From: Rhizobium phaseoli
GTDB taxonomy: Bacteria; Pseudomonadota; Alphaproteobacteria; Rhizobiales; Rhizobiaceae
Direction of reading: 5' to 3'
Length of the DNA stretch: 64,000 nt
Assembly (NCBI RefSeq): GCF_003985125.1
Contig: NZ_ML133576.1
Coordinates: 1-64,000 of the forward strand
Position numbers and translations under genes: made by a program. This document shows positions 52,999-62,095 of the stretch, piece after piece; the stretch's first letter is position 1, and each line of letters opens with the position of its first letter. The notes under the pieces were generated by a model. The model saw nothing but the letters and a program-made list of their open reading frames with translations, was not told where the DNA came from and did no database searches.

Positions 52999-55305
52999 TC
53001 AATTATGATTGATCTTGCTGCCCTTCCATGTGACCTCTCCCGAGGCCTTGCCATTGAATTTACCCGAGGCGTTGATCGAAATGTCCTTGCCTTCGATCGA
53101 GATCGTGCCGTCCTTCTTCATCGCGATGCTTGCCGACCCGCACTTGATGACGACCGAGTCCCCCGCTTCGATCAGCAGGTCCTGACCGATCTTGATCGCT
53201 CCGTCTTCGCCCACCTCGACAAGACTGCCCTTGGCGACTTTCACCGCCCTGCTTGCGCCGATCTCCGTCGAATCGTCATCGCCGATCTTGGCGCTACGCG
53301 CCTTGCCGATGCTGCTCGTCTGCCCACCGGCGATCGACACGCTCTGGTCGGAACCGATATTCCAGCTGTCGGACGAGCCCACTTCGTGGCTCTGGCCGGC
53401 ACCGACGCTGACAGAACGGGACGCGCCGATCGTGTTTGATTGCGTCGCGCCGACCGATCGTGTCTCCGGCCCGCCGACGGTATCGACGCGTGCCGCGCCA
53501 ACCGTCACCGTCTGGACGATTGCGACGGTCTGGGTATGACTGGCACCGATGGTTTCCGTCGAGTTTGAGCCGATACTGATCGTCTCGTTGGAACCGACTG
53601 TAAGAGAGCGATTGGATCCCACCGTCTCGGTGTCGTTCGATCCGATATTGACGGTGCGGTCGACACCCACCTTGGTCGTCTTGTTGTTGCCGACATCCTC
53701 GTCGAGGTTCACGCCGACTGAGTGCTTGGCGTTGTTGTCGATGCGATCCGACTGGTCGTGTTGGACGAGCTTGCTGCGATCGTGTTTGACCAGGAGGTTG
53801 TGGTCCTTCTGCGCCTGTAAATAGACCTCCTCCGAACCGGCTTTGTCTTCGAAACGCAATTCGTTCCAGCCACCGCCCCCCGGCGACGAATTCGTCTTCA
53901 ATCCGGATTGCGTGGCGTTTCCCGGCAACTCGTAGGGCGGCATTTCCTTGCCGTTATAGACCCTGCCGGTGATGATGGGTCGATCAGGATCCCCTTCGAG
54001 AAAGTCGACAATCACTTCCTGGCCGATCCGCGGAATCTGAATGAAGCCCCAGCCAGCGCCGCTCCAGGTCTGCGACACGCGCACGAAACAGGAGCTGTTC
54101 TGATCCTTCTTGCCGAGGCGATCCCAGTGGAACTGCACTTTCACGCGGGCATATTTGTCGGTGAAAATTTCCTCGCCCGCGGGACCGACCACGGTCGCGG
54201 TCTGGGGCCCGCGCATGACCGGCCTTATCGTGTTGCGAGGCGGCCGATAGGTGATGGAGGTTGGAGCGACCTGGAATGTGGCTCGAAAGGTTTCTTCCCC
54301 TGCATAGGCGGCAGGTCGGTACCCCGGATCGAAGAGGCGATAGTCGGCGTGCAGCACAACGTATTCCGCGTTCTGGTCCTTGCGCGGGAAATTCTCGAGT
54401 TTGAAAGTGCAACCGGAAGCCAGACCCCGCACCGTGCCGGCAGCGGCGATCCGTTGATGTGCCGCCTGAATTTCCTCCCGCCGCACGACGGCAACCGCAT
54501 CGCCCCGGCCGACCGTCAGATGCGCGCCCGGATGGCGATAATGCTCTCCCTGGGCCTCTGCGTGAGAGAACGGTTGCGCCGATTGCGCCATGAGGTCGGC
54601 GCCCGGCTTGGTGAAGTCGTAGTCCGTGTGGGCAAAAGTGCCGGGCTGGACGGAACTGGTCGAAACCCAGTCCGTCATGTATTCCTCATCCCGACGCACG
54701 GGATCGCCCTCGGCCCGGAACTTGACGCTGCTATAGCCTGGCACCGGCTTCAGCTTGTTCATGGCGTCGGCCAGGACGAGGGTGTGTTCGCCCTCGCCAT
54801 ACTCGAAGAAATACATGATGCCTTCGTGCTCGAGCAGCCTCTGCACGAAGTCAAGGTCGGTCTCGTCATATTGCACGCAGTATTCCCGCGCTTCGTAGGT
54901 ACCCTGCAACCGCTTTTCGTATTTTGCCGCCTTGTATTTCGAGAAGATCTTCTCGACGATTTCGACGACGCTCATATTCTGGAAGATACGGCAATCGGTG
55001 CTGTTGCCGAGCAGCCAAAGCCAGGGTCGCACCTCCGCCTCGTAGTAGGCAAACCTCTCCTCGATGCGCGTCAGGCGAAAATCGGTGACGAGCCCGCTGA
55101 ACCAGCGTTTCTTGTCTCCGCTTTCTCCTTCTATCGACAGGGGTTTTCCGAGCAGCTTCAGTGCGTCGACATTCTCATCGGAACTGATGAAGCCGACAGT
55201 GAAGGCAAAACACCGGCTGACCTCATCGCGACCGATGAGATGCGTGAAGGTCAGCGCTTCGGATCCAAGCGGCGTCTGGACGGTTGTCTTGCGATCATCA
55301 GCCAT
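52999..55305 (-). CDS. vgrG: T6SS spike protein VgrG (TssI)
   Basis: A 768-residue VgrG. The gp27-like part is at ~1-350 (FTHLIGRDEVSRCFAFTVGF, YCVQYDETDLDFVQRLLEHE, GIMYFFEYGEGEHTLVLADA), the gp5 OB part at ~370-470 (TDKYARVKVQFHWDRLGKKD, WSGAGWGFIQIPRIGQEVIV, DFLEGDPDRPIITGRVYNG), and a long beta-helix with degenerate repeats (ETVGSNRSLTVGSNETISIG and on) from ~520 to 690. It ends in a short tail SGEVTWKGSKINHN with no obvious enzymatic domain, so cargo is probably carried by the separate PAAR-like protein. It is transcribed toward the facing tss operon. Confidence 0.95.
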   Translation of the reverse strand: MADDRKTTVQTPLGSEALTFTHLIGRDEVSRCFAFTVGFISSDENVDALKLLGKPLSIEGESGDKKRWFSGLVTDFRLTRIEERFAYYEAEVRPWLWLLGNSTDCRIFQNMSVVEIVEKIFSKYKAAKYEKRLQGTYEAREYCVQYDETDLDFVQRLLEHEGIMYFFEYGEGEHTLVLADAMNKLKPVPGYSSVKFRAEGDPVRRDEEYMTDWVSTSSVQPGTFAHTDYDFTKPGADLMAQSAQPFSHAEAQGEHYRHPGAHLTVGRGDAVAVVRREEIQAAHQRIAAAGTVRGLASGCTFKLENFPRKDQNAEYVVLHADYRLFDPGYRPAAYAGEETFRATFQVAPTSITYRPPRNTIRPVMRGPQTATVVGPAGEEIFTDKYARVKVQFHWDRLGKKDQNSSCFVRVSQTWSGAGWGFIQIPRIGQEVIVDFLEGDPDRPIITGRVYNGKEMPPYELPGNATQSGLKTNSSPGGGGWNELRFEDKAGSEEVYLQAQKDHNLLVKHDRSKLVQHDQSDRIDNNAKHSVGVNLDEDVGNNKTTKVGVDRTVNIGSNDTETVGSNRSLTVGSNETISIGSNSTETIGASHTQTVAIVQTVTVGAARVDTVGGPETRSVGATQSNTIGASRSVSVGAGQSHEVGSSDSWNIGSDQSVSIAGGQTSSIGKARSAKIGDDDSTEIGASRAVKVAKGSLVEVGEDGAIKIGQDLLIEAGDSVVIKCGSASIAMKKDGTISIEGKDISINASGKFNGKASGEVTWKGSKINHN

Positions 55306-55497
55306 GCGGAGAATGCCCCTGTCCCGTGACGCCGGCGATCCCGATGATGAAGCCTAGCACAAAGGCCCGTCGCCCCGGAAGGGACATCGACACTGCAGCA
55401 ATCCGATGCCTGTCGCCTGGCTGCCCGCTAGACCGCCCGACACGCCCGAAAGGAGGCACTCGGCCCGATCCGCGCAGTCGGAGCAGTGGGGAAAGTG

Positions 55498-57774
55498 TCA
55501 TACGCGTGCGATCGCTCCCCCCAGCGCGCGATCAGTTCTGACAGAGAATGCGAGCTCTTCGATCGCTCGTGCCGCTTCACGTGCGCCATTGGCAAAAACG
55601 ATGCGGCCTGCTCGCATCCGCTGCTGGGCGAGAAAATCCTCCGACAGGGCGAGTTCGACCGCCTCGTGCGCTCGCTCGACATCGCCTGCTCTGAGACAGA
55701 GCCCCAAACCGGCGCTTTGCGCATAGGCGGCTCGGATGGCTTGCTCGTCCATCTCGGGCGCCTCATTCGGAACGAAGATTGCCGGGATGCCGCCATAAAC
55801 AGCTTCGTGGAAGCTGTTGTAGCCGGCATTCGTGATCATCAGGTCGACAGCGTTGAAATGTCTGGCAATCGGATAAATCGCCTTTTGCACGGTGCCTGCA
55901 ATATGATCCTCTCGCTTCGCGGCAAGGGGATTGATAGCATCGACGACCTGGACGCCATGTTTAAGGAGTCCGTTGATGATCGCCGGCCGCAGCCGGCTGA
56001 CGTCGAAATTTCGTTCCGAACCGAGCTGCACGACGGCGACAAGACCGGCTGGATCGACACCGAGAGCCGATGCAGCTTCTGCCCGCGAGAGCCTGTCATC
56101 ATTGTCAATGAGGAGGATCGGAGAAACGCCGATCACGCCGGCGCGCAATTGCGCAGTGATGCCGTGATCTTCGTCCGCGGCAAACTCGCCCGGCTCGATC
56201 ACCATGTCGAACCGATGCTGCATCGACGGATCGAGATCGTGACGGGAAGCCCACATCCCGCGGCGGATCCAGACCCAGTTCAGATCGGGACGGGCGGCCA
56301 GCACTTTCAGCAGGCCCGGAAAGGGATGGTTGCTGTCGAAGACGACGCTGTTGATGGCAAATGCCTCCACGGCAGCCAGCAATTCCTGTGCGAAGACCTC
56401 GTTCCAGCTGTCGTCCGTCACTCCGATCTTCGGGGCGGACGGTATGTAGTCGACCGGGTGTCCCCGTGCTTCGATAATCGAAGACCCGGCCGACATTGTC
56501 AGGAAAACGGGCTCCATGTCAGGCGACATGCGCTCGGCGATTGCCATCAATCGCGTGATATGGCCAAGGCCTATGCCATTTGTCGCGACAAACAGGACGC
56601 GCCGCCGTCCCGTCGGCGACCGTTGGGATCTTCGCGGCCCGGAGCGGACCGTTGCGTGCCCGCTCGACGCGGAGAGAGCGTCAGCGTCAACGGGGTTGCC
56701 GGCGGTGACAAGCGCGGGAGGCAAGCAAAGCCCGAGTTCGTCATAGAGCTCACGCATTCTTTCCGGGTATCGGCTCGTCGAAAACTTCTTCTCGACCAAT
56801 GTGCGCGCGGCTGCCGACTGTGCGCGGAAGGCCTCGGGAGAGGCGAGAAATCTCTGCAGAACCTTGGTTGTTTCCTCAGGCCGGCAATAGACCGCACCGT
56901 CTTCGAAAAGGTCACGAAACGAAGGGTCCAGGATGGTCACAAGCCCGCTCGCCATCGCTTCCGCAATGCCAATGCCAAACGCCTCAACCCATCGCCGGCT
57001 GTGAAAGAACACATAGAAATCAAGCTTGCTCAGGAACTGAGGCACACCGCTGTTCGAGTAGGGCAAGGTGTTCCAGTTGGATCCAATCAAAGGCACGATT
57101 TGTTCTGGCACACCGCCCATGACCTTGATCTGGACATTACCAAGATCGGGATAGGCCGCGCGCAACTCAGCCTCGGTGTCCGGCCATTTCAGGAGATCGC
57201 AACGGGAATGTCTGCCGATAACCGCCCGTTCGCATGGCGGCTGCGCGGTCCTGATCGGCCACTCGTCAAGGTCGATCAGATTGAAAAGATCATGGCGCAA
57301 GAGCTCAGGTCTGCCGGCGATGATGTCTTCGAACTGATGCCGCACCTTGGGGCCGACCGGTGCGAAGATGACGGGTGCCCCGAACATTCTCTCCAGATTT
57401 CGTTTCACCACCTCGAAATTATATTGCGCATTGCCGGCTCCGTCGAAGGGCGGATGCTGGACCGCAAGGAGGACGACCTTCGATCTGAGGCGCAGCGGCC
57501 GTGTCGGCATGTGCGCGAACGCCAGCGGATTATGCGCGAAGAGAATGTCGCACTCGACTGCCTCCTCGCCCGTCAGCCACGGCACCTCCTGACGCTCAAG
57601 AACGTCGAGAAGACGTTCCTCGAACCGTCTGGAACGAATGTCGGAAACACCGAGAAATGGAAGCAGAGCCGTTGAGAGGCCAAATTGCCGAGCGGACTGG
57701 ATCTCGACCCGCACCGCCGATGAGGAGCCGCCATAAAATCGAGGATCGGCTGCATGGACAATATCAAAATGCAT
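55498..57774 (-). CDS. Double glycosyltransferase (GT4-like N-half fused to MurG/GT28-like C-half)
   Basis: A 758-residue protein with two GT-B modules. The first (~1-350) starts IVHAADPRFYGGSSSAVRVE and has the nucleotide-sugar region FGIGIAEAMASGLVTILDPS, a GT4-type EX7E-like segment. After a linker (~360-395) the second begins RRRVLFVATNGIGLGHITRL and contains AVDLMITNAGYNSFHEAVYG, GIPAIFVPNEAPEMDEQAIR, the donor-binding pattern of GT28/MurG-like enzymes. Each half keeps its Gly-rich acceptor loop, so both may be active. The acceptor is unknown. No membrane segment, so probably cytoplasmic. It lies beside genes for a PRTase-HAD fusion and a caspase-like protein. Confidence 0.75.
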   Translation of the reverse strand: MHFDIVHAADPRFYGGSSSAVRVEIQSARQFGLSTALLPFLGVSDIRSRRFEERLLDVLERQEVPWLTGEEAVECDILFAHNPLAFAHMPTRPLRLRSKVVLLAVQHPPFDGAGNAQYNFEVVKRNLERMFGAPVIFAPVGPKVRHQFEDIIAGRPELLRHDLFNLIDLDEWPIRTAQPPCERAVIGRHSRCDLLKWPDTEAELRAAYPDLGNVQIKVMGGVPEQIVPLIGSNWNTLPYSNSGVPQFLSKLDFYVFFHSRRWVEAFGIGIAEAMASGLVTILDPSFRDLFEDGAVYCRPEETTKVLQRFLASPEAFRAQSAAARTLVEKKFSTSRYPERMRELYDELGLCLPPALVTAGNPVDADALSASSGHATVRSGPRRSQRSPTGRRRVLFVATNGIGLGHITRLMAIAERMSPDMEPVFLTMSAGSSIIEARGHPVDYIPSAPKIGVTDDSWNEVFAQELLAAVEAFAINSVVFDSNHPFPGLLKVLAARPDLNWVWIRRGMWASRHDLDPSMQHRFDMVIEPGEFAADEDHGITAQLRAGVIGVSPILLIDNDDRLSRAEAASALGVDPAGLVAVVQLGSERNFDVSRLRPAIINGLLKHGVQVVDAINPLAAKREDHIAGTVQKAIYPIARHFNAVDLMITNAGYNSFHEAVYGGIPAIFVPNEAPEMDEQAIRAAYAQSAGLGLCLRAGDVERAHEAVELALSEDFLAQQRMRAGRIVFANGAREAARAIEELAFSVRTDRALGGAIARV

Positions 57775-57838
57775 TCGAAAGCCAGATTGGGTCTATCAAT
57801 GCTACCAAAGTCAGTTCGCCGTTGACAGGTTGGTTGCT

Positions 57839-58159
57839 TCAATAAGCGCTGCCGCTGCGGCCGAAAGACGAGTTACGTTCGGGATTGTCCAAATTTCTGA
57901 CAGCTACTGGCTTCGGTTTGATCGACCGGGTAACCCTTGATGCCGCAACCGGGACATAGGAACTGTTCGGATACTTGCTGATAAAGTTGCGATAGGCTTG
58001 ATCGGTGTTGCTTCGCCGTGCGTTGCGCCAGGCCACTTCTTCATCGGCGGTAGGCGCATTTCGGTAACCGCTGATCATCGACGCCAGCGTCATATTCGAG
58101 CCTTGAGAGGTGCATGAGGCAAGAATCAGCGTTCCGAGGATAGAAATTTTGCGAAGCAT
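57839..58159 (-). CDS. Small lipoprotein
   Basis: A 106-residue protein with a lipoprotein signal (ISILGTLILASC, Cys16 in the lipobox LASC). The middle reads EVAWRNARRSNTDQAYRNFI, SKYPNSSYVPVA, and then a basic tail. The W...S...AF..FI.KYP.S.Y pattern resembles the linker repeat in the caspase-family protein at 59684 (VLWTFIKDSPDPADFERFAK, IFPQSAHAAEA). It may be an envelope partner of that protein. No known family recognised. It has 64 bases to the glycosyltransferase gene downstream. Confidence 0.6.
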   Translation of the reverse strand: MLRKISILGTLILASCTSQGSNMTLASMISGYRNAPTADEEVAWRNARRSNTDQAYRNFISKYPNSSYVPVAASRVTRSIKPKPVAVRNLDNPERNSSFGRSGSAY

Positions 58160-58352
58160 ATGTTGCCCTCCCCGCAGCTTATTTTAGTAAGCATTCACAA
58201 ACTACCGAAGTCAATGCCCGCAAGGTCAAACTCATTATTTTCGCTGGTACGAGGCGGCCTTGAAGGACTTCTCCGGCCTTTCAAGCAACGAATAGATGCA
58301 CGTTTCAACTGACAGATTAATCAGCGGCTTGTCCAGGGTGCCCGCCTTTTCG

Positions 58353-59651
58353 CTATGACAACTGTTCGGCGAGGAATTCCTCGAAGCTCAGCCCCAACGT
58401 CACCTCGCGCGAGATCGCCCATTTTTGCAAGATAAGGTCGTAGCGTCGGCGAACATAGTCCTGATATTGCCCGGACGAAAGCGACGGAAGGTGGCGCACC
58501 TGCGGAATGAATTCGGCCGGCGTCTCTACCCGGGACATGAGTTCCTGATGGAAATCGGAAAGAACGATGATCGGATATTCGTTCTTGGCCATGCAAATTT
58601 TACGGATGGACTCGATGGCTTCGAGAAAGCCGTCTGGTCTTGGCCCGAGCCAGGTGACAAGCGTTCGCGACTTTGCCCGATTGTGCGCATCGGCAATCGT
58701 ATAGCGGAGCGCCTCAGGGATTGTCTGCTCTCGCCTCAAGAACGCGAAAGGGTCGAAAGGCATTCTCATGTTGAACAAGCCGCGCAACGGGGTGGTTGGT
58801 AAAACCATCTGGTGGGTCTCCGTGCAAAGGACTGGCTTGTTCGACAATCTAGCAATCTCGTTCGCCTGCCTAAGATCACTCTCGACAAAGATCTCAGCGT
58901 CACACTGCCGATAAAAGGCCGCCTTGAATTTTGCATGCGTGCCCCGCCGCCGACGCTCCGCCGCGCTCGGCAGATCCAGCATGATGAGCTTGCCGTAGTC
59001 GATCGCATTTGTACGTAGCCAGGCCTCGGTCAAGGACCGGTACTTCTCGAGCCGGCTGGTCACGAGATAGGCGATGAATCGCGTCGGTTTGTGAAGCGCC
59101 CGTGCATTTCTCAAGAAGGCTTCATAGGCCGGGCCATCGTCATTTTCCGTATCGGTCGGGTCGAGGCAGAGCACCCCATCAATATCGATGCACGCCTTCG
59201 ACAACAGGCCGTGATGCATGAAATTCCACTGGAACAGCCTGGGCTGTTCGACGACCTCGAATATAAAGTCGACATCGTCGTCGCTACCGTGCAGGCCGTA
59301 GACCGCCGCGAAGACAAATTGAGCGCGTGTTTTGCATGCCATCAATTTGGCTTTGGCTTCCCGCATGGCGCCGCCGGTATTGATGCTGTCGTCGAGGACA
59401 AGAACCTTTCGAACATCCGACGCGCTCCTGAACGAAGCGGTATTCTTCGTTGCACCGAACGAATAGACGCGGCCTTCGATGAAGCTGTCCAGATCGGTCG
59501 TCGGCAGGTTGGCGACAAGGCCGAGCATGTTCGCAGCCAGCAGGCCGCTGCGTGGGATACCGACGACCAGATCGATCTCGCGAGGCAGCATGTGCAACCC
59601 GTCGACAATCGTTCTGTGCAGATCCGATATCGAGCGATACGCTATCCCCAT
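58353..59651 (-). CDS. Phosphoribosyltransferase-HAD fusion protein
   Basis: A 432-residue protein. Residues ~1-140 are a type I PRTase-like domain: DLVVGIPRSGLLAANMLG and the PRPP loop VLVLDDSINTGGAM at 84-97. Residues ~150-270 look like a HAD-superfamily phosphatase: nucleophile motif ACIDIDGVLCLD with Asp156/Asp158, and later a Lys/Asp pair (AKFKAAFYRQCDAEIFVESD). The final ~150 residues are helical and unassigned. It could make or recycle a phosphoribosylated intermediate, in series with the glycosyltransferase at 55498. ATG 59651 follows AAAGGGGTATCGGC. Confidence 0.65.
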   Translation of the reverse strand: MGIAYRSISDLHRTIVDGLHMLPREIDLVVGIPRSGLLAANMLGLVANLPTTDLDSFIEGRVYSFGATKNTASFRSASDVRKVLVLDDSINTGGAMREAKAKLMACKTRAQFVFAAVYGLHGSDDDVDFIFEVVEQPRLFQWNFMHHGLLSKACIDIDGVLCLDPTDTENDDGPAYEAFLRNARALHKPTRFIAYLVTSRLEKYRSLTEAWLRTNAIDYGKLIMLDLPSAAERRRRGTHAKFKAAFYRQCDAEIFVESDLRQANEIARLSNKPVLCTETHQMVLPTTPLRGLFNMRMPFDPFAFLRREQTIPEALRYTIADAHNRAKSRTLVTWLGPRPDGFLEAIESIRKICMAKNEYPIIVLSDFHQELMSRVETPAEFIPQVRHLPSLSSGQYQDYVRRRYDLILQKWAISREVTLGLSFEEFLAEQLS

Positions 59652-59683
59652 GCCGATACCCCTTTCAGGTCACCTCCGAAACG

Positions 59684-61825
59684 TCATTTGCCGTTCTGTT
59701 CCAGAAAGAGATCGACCTGGGCTTCGATCTTCTGCCGTGTTGCCGTGTCGAGCTTCTTGCCGATCGCCGCGCGCGCTTCATCGGCTCGATTGACGCCCAG
59801 CTTTTCGGCCAGCACCCCATAATAATAGGCGAGCGGCACATCCGCCTTTCCCGTGAAGCTGCCTTTGTCGTAACCGAAGGCAAGATCGAGATTAGCCAGT
59901 TCCAGGCCGCGATTGGCAGATAACTTGAAGAGGGAAAGCGCTCGGTTCCGATCGGCAGGAAGTTTATCGGCGCCTTTCAGGTACAATCTCGCGGCATAAT
60001 AGGGGGCGTATTTGTTGCCCATGTCCGTTGCCTTGAGCAGGGTCTCCAAGCCACGTCCAAGGTCCTTCTTGCTGCCCTCTCCGCTGATATAGGCCTGGCC
60101 TAGATTTGCCATGGCGTCGATCTGGCCCGTATCGGCCGCCGCAGTGTAAAGTGCGACAGCCTGCGAGGCATCCTGCTTTACCCCCGTGCCCAGCCTGTAG
60201 CAGTCACCCAGCGCCGTGATGGCGTTGGCCCACCCGCTGGAAGCGGCAAGACGATACCAGAGAATGCCTTCTTCCGGCGCCTTCGAGACCCCTTGGCCAA
60301 GAATATAGGCCGTGCCGACGTTGGTGCGCGCGCGCAGGTTGCCCATTTTTGCGGCCGCCATGTAGTAGGAGAGCGCCTGGTCGTAGTCGACCTTCCGGCC
60401 AATCCCCATGCGAGCCATATAGCCAAGGTTGACGAGAGCCGCGCTATACTGATGGCCGCCGGCGACTTTATAGAAATACTCCGCCCAATTATATCGACCG
60501 GCGATCTCGAGAACACGACCAAGCTGATACTGCAGCCGGGGATTGTTCGGGTCTGCTGCAAGCGCAAAGGCGCAGGCCCGTAACGCGTCGCGAACATTGA
60601 CGAGACCATTACTGACGCCGGGAACCTGTCGCTGCGGATCGTTCGGGTCGGCACCATAAAGATCGCATTCGGTCACAAGACTGCGCATCCCGCCCGCCGT
60701 CTCAGGCAGTACACTCGGCCACATTCTGAACGTTTCGCTCACCGCCCGCTCGCCCGATTGCTGGAAGACGAACTCCTTAGCCTCGGCCTCGCCCGCGCTC
60801 GGCACCTGGCTGGCAATGGATGAGGCGACAAGGCTCTCGCGCACATAGAGCCCGCGTTTCGAAAGGGCGGCAACCTGGACACGACTCTTTTCCTCCGCCT
60901 CGGCCGCGTGCGCGCTTTGGGGAAAGATCTTCGCGAAGCGCTCGAAATCGGCAGGATCCGGACTATCCTTGATGAAGGTCCACAGCACCTCGTCAATTTT
61001 AACCGGGCTCGAGGTTTCGGCGGGGGGAACGACGGCTTCCGCGTCCAAGATTGCCGCCTGTGGCCGGAACACGAACCGCGTTTCAATCGAACCGGTGATC
61101 CAAGGTATTTGGGCATTGCCAGTCGCTTGCCTGACATCGCCGCGAACCGTTCGAAACGTGTCATAAACATCCAGGTTCGGTCGCTGCAGGGCATTGGCGA
61201 GCGCCGACGAATACGGGCTATTCAGCCCGGTGCCATCATAGGCGACTTCACCGGCGCTCGTTGCGTAAGCCACCAAGACCTGCCCACTTCCCGCCTCAGT
61301 GTCTGCCAGCCCCTGATGCAGACCCTGGAAATTGGCAGCCGGATTGTTTCTGCATGCATCAAGAATGAAGAGCTTCAGCCCGACGGGGTCGTTCTTGACG
61401 ATATCGATGAGGTCGTTGAGCACGATTGCATCGGCAACGACCCGTTGCGCGGAGCTGGTATCGACGTCCACCGGCAATAAGAGATTGCGGCCGGCGGCCT
61501 GCAAGGCGTGGCCGGCATAGTAAAAAACGGCAATATCGGCACCGACCAGATGCGTCCGAACCGTCTCTTTGAGATCCCCGACCGCCTCTTTCTTCAGGTC
61601 GTAAAACAACAGTACGTCAAAATTCAATTCGGTGAGCGTACTGGCGATCAGCTTGGCGTCATTCTGGGGATTGCTCAACGGCGCAAAAGGATAGTCGCTA
61701 TTGCCAATAACAATTGCCGCACGCCTTTCTGCGTGAGCAGATCCCGTGAAGACTTGACACGCGATCAGTAGGAACAGGCAGATAAAAAAACGTAAGACTC
61801 GTCCTTGCGCAGATGTGGAAACCAT
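59684..61825 (-). CDS. Exported caspase-family (C14) protein with Sel1 repeats
   Basis: A 713-residue protein. A signal peptide (~1-32, ending GSAHA) precedes a caspase-like domain: RRAAIVIGNSDYPFAPLSNP, AVFYYAGHALQAAGRNLLLP with catalytic His106, and KLFILDACRNNPA with catalytic Cys158. A linker with the WTFIKDSPDPADFERF repeat follows, then six or so Sel1-like repeats (~440-690, for example NLGYMARMGIGRKVDYDQAL, ANLGQAYISGEGSKKDLGRG). It is probably periplasmic and acts through protein contacts and proteolysis; target unknown. ATG 61825 with GGAGCGATAGTG upstream is preferred to 61870. Confidence 0.8.
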   Translation of the reverse strand: MVSTSAQGRVLRFFICLFLLIACQVFTGSAHAERRAAIVIGNSDYPFAPLSNPQNDAKLIASTLTELNFDVLLFYDLKKEAVGDLKETVRTHLVGADIAVFYYAGHALQAAGRNLLLPVDVDTSSAQRVVADAIVLNDLIDIVKNDPVGLKLFILDACRNNPAANFQGLHQGLADTEAGSGQVLVAYATSAGEVAYDGTGLNSPYSSALANALQRPNLDVYDTFRTVRGDVRQATGNAQIPWITGSIETRFVFRPQAAILDAEAVVPPAETSSPVKIDEVLWTFIKDSPDPADFERFAKIFPQSAHAAEAEEKSRVQVAALSKRGLYVRESLVASSIASQVPSAGEAEAKEFVFQQSGERAVSETFRMWPSVLPETAGGMRSLVTECDLYGADPNDPQRQVPGVSNGLVNVRDALRACAFALAADPNNPRLQYQLGRVLEIAGRYNWAEYFYKVAGGHQYSAALVNLGYMARMGIGRKVDYDQALSYYMAAAKMGNLRARTNVGTAYILGQGVSKAPEEGILWYRLAASSGWANAITALGDCYRLGTGVKQDASQAVALYTAAADTGQIDAMANLGQAYISGEGSKKDLGRGLETLLKATDMGNKYAPYYAARLYLKGADKLPADRNRALSLFKLSANRGLELANLDLAFGYDKGSFTGKADVPLAYYYGVLAEKLGVNRADEARAAIGKKLDTATRQKIEAQVDLFLEQNGK

Positions 61826-62095
61826 CACTATCGCTCCATGACAAGACCGCGCCCGAAACCATCGGAGCAAAGCCCGAACGTCGCTTTGTCTGCCTCATTC
61901 CCACAATTGAGAATTTGAAGTGGATTCGCGCCCGGATAATCTCAGCCAGTCTAGCTATTTACACACCAAGGAGTGGCCCTTCTGCAATACACAAATGAGA
62001 GCGAATCTCATCTGATGCACCCGCATCATTATGCCGTCGATCGTGCTTAGCGCCGACTATAGCCCACTCGGTTTCGCGATCTTCGAAAGCTTCGA
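61826..62095. other. Intergenic region upstream of the caspase-like gene
   Basis: About 270 AT-richer bases containing an inverted repeat ATGAGA-GCGAA-TCTCAT at 61995-62011 and, next to the end of the leftward GntR-type gene, a short TCGAA-AGC-TTCGA stem at 62083-62095 that may help end transcription. No gene seen. The first repeat could be an operator for the caspase-like gene. Confidence 0.4.

Noticed and set aside
55486-57675. 729-codon plus-strand frame opposite the double glycosyltransferase
   Set aside because: Both GT-B modules are recognisable on the minus strand, whereas this frame is Arg/Asp/His-rich without any fold signature.
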